A stretch of 64,000 bases of DNA from Manis javanica (Eukaryota; Chordata; Mammalia; Pholidota; Manidae): the NCBI RefSeq assembly GCF_040802235.1, contig NC_133169.1, positions 40,617,034 through 40,681,033 of the forward strand, in the 5' to 3' direction. This document shows positions 10,820 to 21,046 of this stretch, piece by piece; the stretch's first letter is position 1; the number at the start of each line of letters is the position of its first letter. Made by a program: the position numbers and the translations under genes. Below the pieces are notes generated by a model, which was not told the origin of the DNA, searched no databases, and saw only the letters and a program-made list of their open reading frames with translations.

Positions 10820-11541
10820 GGAATGTTTGTATCTTCTTGTGAGGTGAGTGAGTGGTATTGTTGCTTCAACATTAGTACATGAACGGCACTCACTCTTTCT
10901 CTAACAAAAGTTATTAACCTGTTTAACATGCAGGGTCTTAAAGTTAGAAGCAACACAAGGATGAGTAGGGGCCCAGCCAGAGTGGATATCAGGGTTGTAA
11001 ACCACGGGGACCTAGTGAACTAAGATTCAAACAGTCCTTGGCCTGCTTCTCGCTCTCTCTTCCTCTGATCTAGCCTGTCTCTAAGTTTTGACATTGAATC
11101 TCTTACTATCCCGGAATGATCTGCATAAAAGCAGCATTCTTCTCTTAAAGCTGCACACAGTCCTCCTCCTTTTAGGAACAGCAGATCTAGCCCTCGTCTA
11201 TTCTGTAAGACTACCTCAGAGAGGGAAGTCAGAGATTCTTCAAGTTTTGTAATGGATTGCTCTATGGTTTTTAGGTCTTCATCAATAGCAGTCCTTAGTC
11301 TTTCATAATGCTGGTTCCCTTGAACAATAGCGGCTGCCTCCGTTCCCACTCCAGCTGCGACTCTTATCTCTAACAACACGGCTAAGGTCAGCGAGACCGG
11401 CTCTCTCTTATATCTATGCTTAGGTTCAAATTCAGCTACAAATGAGAGATCATCATGATACATCAACCTGGGCACCAGCTGGACCATGATACAGAAATCA
11501 TGGGAGGAGTTGAAGGCAGAAGTAGAGACACATAGGGTCAC
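10820..11541 (-). pseudogene. env: Gammaretroviral env remnant: end of surface subunit and most of the transmembrane subunit
   Basis: The open part (11020-11541, minus) covers the last residues of the surface subunit, a basic furin-type cleavage site, a fusion-peptide-like segment, the heptad and immunosuppressive-type region, and a CX6CC motif, as in gammaretroviral/type-D Env. The frame ends at about 11020, where a shift puts the membrane anchor and cytoplasmic tail (about 11015-10820) into another frame. Most of the surface subunit is absent: sequence upstream of about 11630 is the non-coding payload. The gene is therefore broken at both ends and cannot give a functional Env as it stands. 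Confidence 0.88.
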
Positions 11542-11629
11542 TCCAGTGTTACAAGCCCACTATCCCTTGGGAGGAGGGATTAAATACCTGTTTTTACCAG
11601 GGAAGGCTATGGGTATGGTCTCATTCTTT

Positions 11630-14600
11630 CTTCTACAGATAGAGACTCTAGCTGCTGCTAGGGAAGAGGGGTGATGACCGCTCTGGCTGCTTCATGCTGA
11701 GAAGGGGGCGCAGTAAAGGGTGCAGCTAGGTCTCCATCACTGGTCAGTTGAGAGGGCTTCAGAAGGCTGGCGCTTCTATTCTGGGTTTCATTTTTATTAC
11801 TATTTGCAGTTTTGTGGCTTCTAGGCAAGATAAAACAAATTGTGTTATTAGGTTATGTAGCAACATCTGGAGTTGGATTTTTTATTCTGGAAGGAGGCTG
11901 CATTATTGAAACGATACTTCTCTCTAAAATCACTCTCATTTTTATTAGAAGTAACTAGGTTAAGAAAATAATTAACAGCTGGCTTGATTATTTGCACAGG
12001 TGCAGCAAGAAGAGCAATTGATTACACAGGCTCTTTTAAATATGCTTTGCTGGAACTTTTTGTAAGGAATTTCAGATTGAACTTTTAAAGGCCTCTTGAG
12101 GCCAGACAGCCAAGCCAGACTTGCCATCAGGCTTTGCCTGCAGTACCTGTAGATTTGGATGAATTCTTCTCTTCTCGAGGTCTCTGCACCTGCCAGGAAG
12201 TGACCTTCTTTACTCACCTGGTAAGGCTGCTGGGAACTCTGTAAGCAAGGTACCAGGCCAGTTCTTCCAAGGGGCTTTGTTGGCTTTATAAAGTCAATCT
12301 TAGTTCTTTAAAGTTGTTCACATCTGAGTTTATACATATGTCTCTCAGGTACGACATTCCAGTCAAAGCCCTGGTAGTATAACCAGTGTTCTTAAGTAGT
12401 CTTCTCACAAGGAAAGCAGATTCTTATTGAACTCGTGCAAATAAACATACTGCCATGGAATACAAAAACAGTCACTGAAAGTTTTTAAACTCTGGAGGGA
12501 TCAAGTAGAGAGAAGGATGTTTCAATTCTGCTCATAAAGATAGTCATTTACTAAACTGTTGTCAGTTTAAGAGAACAAGGTTAAAACACTTTACCAGCAA
12601 CATTTGAAACAAAAAGACACAAAATCATTTTCTTTAGTTTATGTAATCTTATGTAACTAATACCTGTTCTGCTGAAATCTAGTTCTTTACCAGTTTAGGG
12701 ATAATACTATAAATGACAAAAGACTTACAAATGACAATGGTTAAAGATATGATGAGAGCTTACTGTAAAACAGTTGACATAAGGAAATTCTGATATTTCT
12801 GTAATACAAAACATTCAGTAACAAAGTTTAGCATCATTCTCTTTGACAGTGCTTTCTTGGTAAATAAATATATATATATCAGATAAATAAGCTAAATTAG
12901 TCAAATACTTAGTCTAGTGAGAAAAAATTCTTCTGACATGTTCCAGGGGCCCTCTGGAAAATATCAGAGTTAACTAGAGGTAAAAGCACTTTTTTGCATT
13001 TAATTTTTTTAGAACTATCATTACACATTTATTGTCTATATACTCAGCACAGTAAACGAGATATCTTAAAAAGTGGGGCAGCAGGGGAGACTGTTGCTGT
13101 CAATTTTTAAAGACAACATACAGAAAGTCAAACTAATTCTAGGTTACTAAGCATTCTTGAGAGAATGGTAGCAGATGGTAGATTCTTCTGCTTTCATCTT
13201 CAGGAGGGGAAAAAAGCTACAATAAGAATTCATATTTAGCTGAAAGAACTGTCTAAACTCAAGGCAGAGTATAATATCACCAGGCATACAAAAGACCTGT
13301 TAGAGATACATACAAAGAATGAATATGGCTATAGTCAAATTCAACTTAAAAGTTTAAGCAGAATCTCAAATTTAAATGTCTCTTTCTTTCACACAGATAT
13401 TCAGATATGACCAGAAATATGCTTTGAGATGAAAGAGATCAGGCATTTTACTTTTTCATTTAGGGACTGAGAAATGATGACCTTTGGCTTACAATCAATA
13501 GCTTACAAACAGTGAAAATAATAAGAACATAACTCAGCATAAGTGTCTAAGACCAGATACAAAAAACAGAGAAAGTGCTTAAGTTTACAGGTCTTCCCTG
13601 AAAGCTTCAAGAATGTTTTACTCTTTAATAGTAGATTCCCCCATGTTTTTTTTTTTTTTTTTTTTAAACATACAGCATATAAATTAAACAAGAAGACCTG
13701 GTGGTTCTCAAAAAATCTATTACAACTTTTTTCAAAAGTGGTCACACGTTCGTCTGTCTAAACCTTCACAGTGAAACCTGTTTTTCTGGGAGAAACATAA
13801 TCTTGTCCAGATTCTACAGTTTAATAAATTTTGGTTTGTTAACTAAGTGCATTTAATCAGCTGAAAAAAGCTTTGTTACTATTCTGCTTAGGAATTCAAT
13901 TTTTCAGGCCATGCAATCATTTTTAATAACAAAATATTTCAAAGGCAAATAAAGGTTATACAGTTGTTAACAAACTTTAGCTTTTAGTCCCTTTAACATT
14001 ACGATTTCATGGCAACTCACTGAGACTTTAAGCATGAGAAACTGCTGTGATCTTTCAACATTAAGAGCAGACTAACAGTTAAAGAAAACTGTTTAACTGG
14101 AAACGAGATTTTAATTTTGCTGTGCACTTGATATCAAGACTCACTTGCTTTAATTTCACTAGGCATGACTATATCTGTAAGAATATAGTAATTTATTCTT
14201 CATTTGCCCCATGGTCCCAAGCACATAAGCCGGTGAGAATTATGCCTGGGCTTGCCTGCGGCTTGACTGGGTTTATCTCACTTTATCTCTAAATATCCTA
14301 ACCCTCCCCCCAAAGCAACAGGCTGAGCGGATCTTCTACAACAAAAGGCACCACGCTGTTTTCTCTCTTTGTCTCTCTTTAAATAAATAGCTGTACTTTA
14401 GAACAAAGTTACTTTCTTTTATCACAAAACACATTCTTTAGCATGCAGAAGAGTTTTCATTTTTTATACTTTTTCTTATTAAAACATACATCTTTTAGCA
14501 TAGAGAAATGTTTTTCTTTATTACTTTAAGTGGTTTTAATTAGAACTTAAAACCATTAGAAACTTTAACTTCTAGTGAACACTGAGAAGCAGGACACTGC

Positions 14601-15139
14601 AAACTGTCAAACTAACATTTTCTAGACCAACAAACTCACGAACACATTCTACAATTTCTGCAACCATGAGCTTCACAGCACAATCTCCCAGCAAACACAG
14701 AGCACATCTTCTCAACTTAACAAAACTCTAAGGCTTTAAGTTACTACAAAGATTCTCAGGCTGCAGGTAGGCATACACACTGCAACACACAATTTAAAAG
14801 GTGTTCACTTGCCACACTTATCCAGTTCACCTACCTGCAACAACTATGCTAGCCTACTCACAAGACCCCCACTGAACACTAGACAAAGCCAAGCTTCTAA
14901 GCATTCTATTCTTAAAAGATTTAGCAGATAACATGACTCAAATGACTCTAGGTAAACTCAGGCAGCTGACAACTACCAGGACATGCCCGCCTCAGGCAAA
15001 CTCAAATTAGCATTAATGCTTAACACTTTTTTACCAGGTTTTCTGGAAGTTTTAGAACACTCAATTTTCACAAGCGCTTGTCTTTAAATCAATTTCATTA
15101 ATACCATCCGGAGGTAGAAAGATATATTCATTTACACAC
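11630..15139 (-). other. Non-coding AT-rich payload replacing gag-pol-SU in provirus 1
   Basis: About 3.5 kb with no long frame on either strand and no retroviral protein motif. Most of it (about 11630-13000 and 13900-14650) is colinear with 45250-47308 in provirus 2, so it belongs to a repeated family and is not a unique host capture. One short minus-strand frame at 11972-12217 has a partly conserved counterpart at 45536-45784. A poly(T) run lies at about 13646-13665. Its origin is unknown to me: a decayed ERV interior or captured host sequence are both possible. Confidence 0.7.
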
Positions 15140-15166
15140 TTAGGGGGTTGTCTGAGTCTGTCCCAT
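15140..15166 (-). pseudogene. gag: Vestigial gag start
   Basis: The minus strand has an ATG at 15166-15164 opening with Met-Gly-Gln, the N-myristoylation context of gammaretroviral Gag. It is followed in frame by a stop after eight codons, where the payload begins. The rest of gag is absent. Confidence 0.75.
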
Positions 15167-15623
15167 TGTCAGTATAACAATTATTAGGCACATGAAAGAC
15201 ACAAAAAACAGAGACACACACAGATTAGACACACAGCGGCCGCTTTTTGTTTTTTCTCAGATTTTCAAACAGAAACCGAAAGGAATCAGAGGGTTGATAT
15301 TCCTGGCACCTGAAAATCAACCCTATCTCATCAGATTCACCTTGCCGGAAAAACAGACTGGAGGCTACCAGGCGTCCCTGGCCTCCCAACCTCCCCGAGG
15401 CGTCCCCCAGGGTTGCAGCCTGCGGTGCTCTTAGTACGTCTACCGACCGCAGTCTCGACCCCTTTACGGGATCGGGACAGCTGCCAGACAGTGGGTACCC
15501 CCTTTCAGAATTCTGACCGGTCTCACTGAAAAACAGAAAACAGAACACAGACAAACCAAGGCGCCACTAATCTTACCTCTTCCTCCAAGAGCGACTTCGG
15601 GAGTGAAGCGGGGTGAGCGCATG
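15167..15623 (-). promoter_or_regulatory. Proviral leader with splice donor and presumed packaging region
   Basis: GC-rich leader between the primer site and the gag start. A strong splice donor, AGAG|GTAAGA, lies at 15579-15571 with its GT at 15576-15575. In gammaretroviruses this region holds the RNA packaging signal. Its retention while gag-pol is lost fits a genome packaged by a helper; the packaging function itself is inferred from position. Confidence 0.65.
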
Positions 15624-15641
15624 ATCCCGGACGAGCCCCCA
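15624..15641 (-). promoter_or_regulatory. Primer binding site for tRNA-Pro
   Basis: The minus strand reads TGGGGGCTCGTCCGGGAT, two bases after the end of the 5' LTR. This is the standard 18-nt complement of the tRNA-Pro 3' end used by most gammaretroviruses. Confidence 0.95.
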
Positions 15642-15643
15642 AA

Positions 15644-16135
15644 TGTTGGATTCCCCTGAGGAAGGCGCCGCCCCAAATCACTCACCAAAGACGTTTCTTG
15701 ATGCAACAAGCAAGAGGAATTTATTCGGAAGCCAACTAGTTGGGGTCCAAGTCAGCCTGTCGCAGCAGGTCTCAACGAGGACCCCGAGCACACTAAGGCA
15801 GAAGGTTTTATAGCATTTTCAAAAGGGGTAGAATTTTCCATAATCACAATACAGGGTTTTTTCTATAGGCTCATAAATCTTTTGCTGGCGCCACATCCTG
15901 GGGTCTGGTTAGATGAGATCACCTACGGAATGTCTAGGGTGGTTCTAGTAAGATAAGCTAGGCGTGTATGATTAACTGATTTATGGTTAGCTAACTAAAG
16001 GTCACTACAATTGACACAGGCTAACTAACTTGTTTTTCAAGATTCTAATGATTTTCCTTCTTTTGGGTTAGGGGGTGGTATTTAGGCCTTAAGATGGCTG
16101 TACTTATGCTAACTTTTGATTCTTCAGATCCTACA
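15644..16135 (-). repeat. Provirus 1, 5' LTR (492 bp), promoter
   Basis: Same ends and length as the left LTR. It contains a TATAAAA box (15812-15806, minus) and AATAAA (15725-15720) in the arrangement of a U3-R-U5 LTR. Two substitutions against the other LTR (15851 and 15984) indicate little time since integration. Confidence 0.96.
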
Positions 16136-16139
16136 CCAC
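16136..16139. repeat. 4-bp target site duplication CCAC, right copy
   Basis: Exact match to 10289-10292. Confidence 0.88.
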
Positions 16140-17083
16140 AAGTGGGAACAAGAAGAGTGAGCAGCTGTACAAATACAAAGGCAAAGAAAACCCAGGACAC
16201 AACACAATTAACAAATATTATAATACATCTTAAGGCAACTAGCAAAAATTTAAGGAGGAGTCTTGTAGTCCAATGCAAAAGCAGCAAGCAAAACTAAGAA
16301 TAACACGAAAACTCACGGAAATGCACCATCATCAAAAGATAGTAGTTCTCCAACAACCAAGTTCAAAGGCACAAAGTTTTTCTATCTAGCCGATTAAGAA
16401 TTTAAAATAGCTCTTCGAAGAAAGTAAGTTGGTTAAAAGAACACTCAAAAATAATTGACCAAAATTATGATAACTATACAGGATCAAAATGCAATAGTCA
16501 CCAAAAGGATATTAAAAAAAATAATAACCAAGCAGTAATTTGGAAGTGAAGACTTTAATGAATGAAATGAAAAATGCAATAGAGGGCATCTTTAGCAGGG
16601 TAGAACAAATGGAAGATGGAGTAAGTTGAGTCAGAGGGTAGGAGTTTTGGAATAACCCAGTTACTGTAAAAAAGACAAAAGAATGAAAACATAAGGAAGA
16701 ATGCTTACATGATATATGGATGTCCATCAATAGAAAAATACATTTCTGGCAACAGAAGTAGATCTTTTAAAAAATTTCCAATAATTAACTGTAAAATTTG
16801 ATAATTTGCATACCTTTGGATAACAGTGTCATGACTGGCAATTTCTTGAGTAATAATTCTAAATATGAAACACTTCTTTGGTAAAAATATGTTAATATCC
16901 TTTACCAGGGAAATTTGGAATTACATCATGAAAAGAGACAAAATAAATAAAATGATATGAAGTGAATTTATTCTAAAAAGGCTATGAAAAATAGTTACAT
17001 GTTTCACACACACAAAAATACACATATAAAATTATATTGCCTATTGATCATAAGTCAAAATGTAATATGCTTTGAAAAATAAC
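16140..17083. other. Intergenic DNA right of provirus 1
   Basis: AT-rich sequence without a supported gene. The longest frames (16045-16297) overlap the LTR edge and show no domain. Confidence 0.5.
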
Positions 17084-17394
17084 TGTGGGTAAAATTGCAT
17101 TACCAGAATCTCTCCCCTGGCCTTAGTGTATCTCCATATCAATAGGTGATTCCAAGGGGTGAAGAGAAGCATCCATATCCATATCAATAGGTGATCATAA
17201 GGGGAAGCAAGGGCATATCTGGACCTGAGAGGTTGGGTGGGGTCCCTTTTTCTGCAACCAGGTTATGAGAAACAAGGGCAGGCAGAAATGGACGACTGCT
17301 TATAGGCAATAAATGTATTTTTCCACTTTATTTCTCCCTTTGACTGATTTTGTTTCAAAGGTATTTTGCCACAAGGTTTTCCCCCAGAGTTACA
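17084..17394 (+). repeat. Probable solo LTR inserted in a duplicated block
   Basis: About 310 bp from TGTGGGTAAAATTGC to CAGAGTTACA, with an AATAAA signal at 17308-17313 in an LTR-like position. It is missing from the paralogous block near 27165-27180, which reads continuously where this segment interrupts. It also holds an imperfect internal repeat of about 45 bp (17130-17215). I could not settle exact ends or a target duplication, so another element type is possible. Confidence 0.5.
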
Positions 17395-18650
17395 GGGAGC
17401 AAGATGAAGTAGGTTTGTTAATATACATTCTACATTTTCTGTAAAATACATTATAATTTCATCAGAGAGAAAACTCGCTTGAGCAAATAATCATTGATTT
17501 TAGTCTAAGATGGAAATATTAGAATATAAGTATCTCATTTTAAAGAATTAAGTACTTTCATTAGTAACACTTGCCTCAAATCCAATCACTGATGTAAAAG
17601 TTTCTAGGATAGAAAAAAGCAAATCTAAGTTTTAAGTACCCTGAGTCTGACAGTTTAGGGTGATCTCCTTAAGAAAAGCAATAAAAAATACAAATACAGT
17701 GTTGACATAGGCAACACTGGGAGGGGCCTTTGCAAGTGAGAGGCCCTGAAAGTTATTCCTTTAGCTTCATAGCTCCTTCTGATTTATTTCTAAATAACTT
17801 TTAGGAGTGTTTTTCAACACATGTATTGCTATTTTCCATTGACATTGCGTGAGAAAAATAAGAGTAATAACAGGTAACCACAAAAGTAAATTTCTTTGAA
17901 TGGCTATGAGAATATTAAATGGGATATAAAAACTGCGGTGTGCCCACACACTATCCCTGGGGGTGTAACCGCATCGCTATAGCAGAGCAGCTCTCGAGAG
18001 GGCAGAACACTGTCTGGATCAGAGGACCAGGAGCTCAGTGTCTGCGCTGCTGAGTCACAGATTCACTCCTACATTTCTCCTGGTCTGATGACAGCACCTA
18101 ACAGTGAGGGTGATTTCAAAAAATTAGTTCAGATAAACAACTCATCAGTGCTGCCTGGCTCACAAGCACTCAGTAAGTATCAGTTTTAGTGATGACCATT
18201 ACTGTTTTTATTGCTGTTATTATTTTTAATGATTATCAGTCTATGTCAGCTAAGATGGAATTATAAATGAAGTAGCTCTGTTGCTTTGCTCCAGGGTAAA
18301 CATAAGCCCTTCAATATTCATCCACACTCAATAGTGAAGTAGTTCTACTAGACTCAAAAGCAAACAAATAAAAAAGTGGGAACTATACCGATACAGAAAA
18401 ACTTAAAATCAACCCTGTAATATTGGCACTTCTCTGTGCATGTGTCAAGCCTAAGCCAACCCCGTGGTCATGCTCAGTGCTGACGTCCTCAGCAAACTCA
18501 CTGTCCCACATGGGGCATGTGCCTGCCTTCCCATCACCTGGGAAACACCGACCCCCACACATGGGTTTCTGAACCCAAACAGTGGACTGAGAGAGGTGTA
18601 CGAGGTCACTTTACCTCCAGATTTAATCACTTTTGGCTCACACAAACAAA
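17395..18650 (+). repeat. Old local duplication, copy 1
   Basis: Much of this block aligns by eye with 27180-28010 (left half) and 29270-29900 (right half). Shared phrases include atggaaatattagaatataa and ggcctttgcaagtgagaggcc. Divergence is high and no gene is recognised inside. Such duplications are usual around olfactory receptor clusters. Confidence 0.65.
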
Positions 18651-18980
18651 GGAAACAAATAAAATATGTCATGCTGCTATATTTAATCAAGTGTAGCAAG
18701 TTAATTTATACAAATTTGTCATAAAAAAAGAAAAAATTGAGTCAGTGTGTCAAATATATTTCCATTAGGGATAAAGTGACAGTGTTACACCTTTTTCCTT
18801 TAGAATTCAGAATGATGTGAAGTGTGGAATTTGATATAGCTGCAACTCCAAAGAAAACACTGTTATCATGATATAAAATACATAAAAAATATTTCAAGTT
18901 CAGTATTTAAAAACTGTACTCCAAATCAAGTTTTATGTCAAAATTCACTTTATTTTCAGAAAGAAGCTTCTTTTTCAGTA

Positions 18981-19001
18981 TTCATTCATTCATTCATTCA
19001 T
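18981..19001. repeat. (TTCA)n microsatellite
   Basis: Five tandem TTCA units just upstream of L1-B. Confidence 0.9.
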
Positions 19002-19999
19002 AAAAACTTACTGGCTGCCAAATAAGTACTAGGGAGAATGTTAAATATTTAAAACACAAGGTTTCGGGATTAAAGATGGCAGCATGAGAGGTGAGACAGA
19101 GACCTCCTCCTATAGTATGAAAATATAATTTAATACAACTAATCCTGAAAGAGCAACAGAAAAAAAAGCTGCACTAGACAGCATATACCTGAAGAAAAGA
19201 GTAGACTCATGGAACAGGATAACGCACCAAAACCCTTCCCCCACCCAAGGTCACTGGTGAGAGGAAGAGAAACAGAGCAGGGAGAGAGTGGAGACATGGG
19301 ACTGCTGAGCACCTACACCAGGAGATCTGCTCTGGGAGCATGAACCTGCATTGCATGGTGCTCTGGTGATTTAGTGCAGTTGGAAAGCTAAGGTGGAATA
19401 CCTGGAGAGATAGAGATTCCAGCTGCTTGTGGAAAACAGGGATTCATATTCAGCTAACCTGGGTGGGCAGTCTGAGAGACTTTCTAAAACTGAGAGGGCT
19501 GATAAAGGGGCAAGGATTACAAAGAGCTTACAGCTCTGGAGAAAGGTCAAGTAAACAAAATTGTCCAGGTGCACTGTTCCCTGCAGGTTGGGAGCTTAAA
19601 TGATCTTCAGGTGCTCCATCCCCCTGGTTGGCTATGCAGCTTCAAGGCCCTTCACAGTGATATGCAGCCTGTTGAGTCCTCCTCTCGGCCAGCCTGCACC
19701 TGGCTCAGGCTCTCAAACCAGCAACTCCTGCCCTGGCATCAGGCCAGCCAGAAGGAAGCCCCACCTAAGGCAGCTACAAACACAAAGCATAGAGGCTTAC
19801 ACCTTGTGTTTGGTCCACTAGTTCAGGCAGTGGAGACAGGCACAGCAGCTGGGAATCAGGGAAGAGCTCTTTCCTCCCCCAAGCACCCACACCACTCCCC
19901 TGTGACCCCCTACACTCCTCCAGGGGCTGAGAAGCTCCAGAGAGTAGGGCTTCTGGGCAGGCACTAAAGGGCACCACAGACAAATTATGAAACATCAAA

Positions 20000-20810
20000 G
20001 GAAACTGGTTCAAAGGCAAACTATGAATACACCTGAGAAAGATTCAAATGAAACCAACCTCATGAAACTTCTGGAAAGAGATTTCAAAATAAAAATCATT
20101 AACATGCTCATAGAGGTACAGAAAAATATTCAAGAACTCAGGAACAAATTTAGGATGGAGACCTAAATTTGAAGACCAGGATGGAGGGTATTAAAAGTAG
20201 ATTAGATACAGTGGAGGAGATGATAAATGAAATAAAAATCAGTGAAGAAGAATACAAAGAAGCTGAGGCACAGAGAGAAAAAGGATTTCTAAGAATGAAA
20301 GAATACTGAGAGAACTGTGTCACTAATCCAAATGGAAAAATATTCATATTATAGGGGTACCAGAAGAAGAAGAAGAGAAAGAAAGAGATAGAAACTGTCT
20401 TTGATGAAGTAATTGCTGAAAATTTCCCCAATCTGGGGAAGGAGATAGTCTCTAAGGCCATGGGGGTGCACAGATCTTCCAACACAAGGGACCCAAGTAA
20501 CACACCAAGACATATAGTAATTAAAATGACAAAGATCAAGGATAATGAAAGACTACTAAAAGCAGCCAGAGGGAAAAATAAGATCTCATACAAAGGAAAA
20601 CCAATCAGGCTATCATCAGACTTCTCAGCAGAAACCTTACAGTCCAGAAGGGAGTGGCATGATGTATTTAATGCAATGAAGCAGAGGGCCTTGGACCAAG
20701 AATACTTTATCTGGTAAGATTATCATTTAAATTTGAAGGAGGGATTAAACAATTTCCAGATAAGCAAAAGCTGAGAGAATTTAGCTCCCACAAACCATCT
20801 ATACAGTGTA
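20000..20810 (+). pseudogene. L1-B ORF1 remnant
   Basis: Homologous to L1-A ORF1. The C-terminal half is best kept at 20460-20717, with the KPIRLSSDFSAETLQSRREW region. Several stops, including one near 20163, break the N-terminal coiled-coil part. Confidence 0.88.
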
Positions 20811-21046
20811 ATTTGGAAGGACTACTATAGATGGAAGTATCTCTAAGGTTGAATAGTTGTCACCAGAGGTAATAAAAAGGGATAGACAAAGAGTACAGAA
20901 TATGATGCCTAATATGTAAAGAATGGAGGAGGAAGAAAAAGGAGGAGGAAAAAAAGAACCTTTAGATTGTGTTTGTAATAGCATACTAAGTGAGTTAAGC
21001 TAGACTTTAGATAGTAAGGAAGTTAACCTTGAACCTTTTGGTAACC

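Larger units (their letters stand above)
10293..16135 (-). mobile_element. Provirus 1: young, non-autonomous gammaretrovirus-like ERV with a non-coding interior
   Basis: A 5843-bp minus-strand provirus. In proviral order: 5' LTR (16135-15644), tRNA-Pro primer site (15641-15624), leader with splice donor, a gag start codon (15166-15164) followed by a stop after eight codons, about 3.5 kb of non-coding AT-rich DNA (about 15139-11630), the 3' part of env (about 11541-10820), polypurine tract, and 3' LTR (10784-10293). Matching LTRs (two differences in 492 bp), a perfect 4-bp target duplication and intact cis signals show a recent insertion of an already defective genome. It must have moved with proteins from another virus. 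I find no gag body, protease, reverse transcriptase or integrase. Confidence 0.93.

Noticed and set aside
11020-11541. Functional syncytin-like env
   Set aside because: The surface subunit is missing and the frame ends before the membrane anchor.
16045-16297. Frames across the right LTR edge
   Set aside because: They span the LTR/flank boundary and cannot be an ancestral gene.
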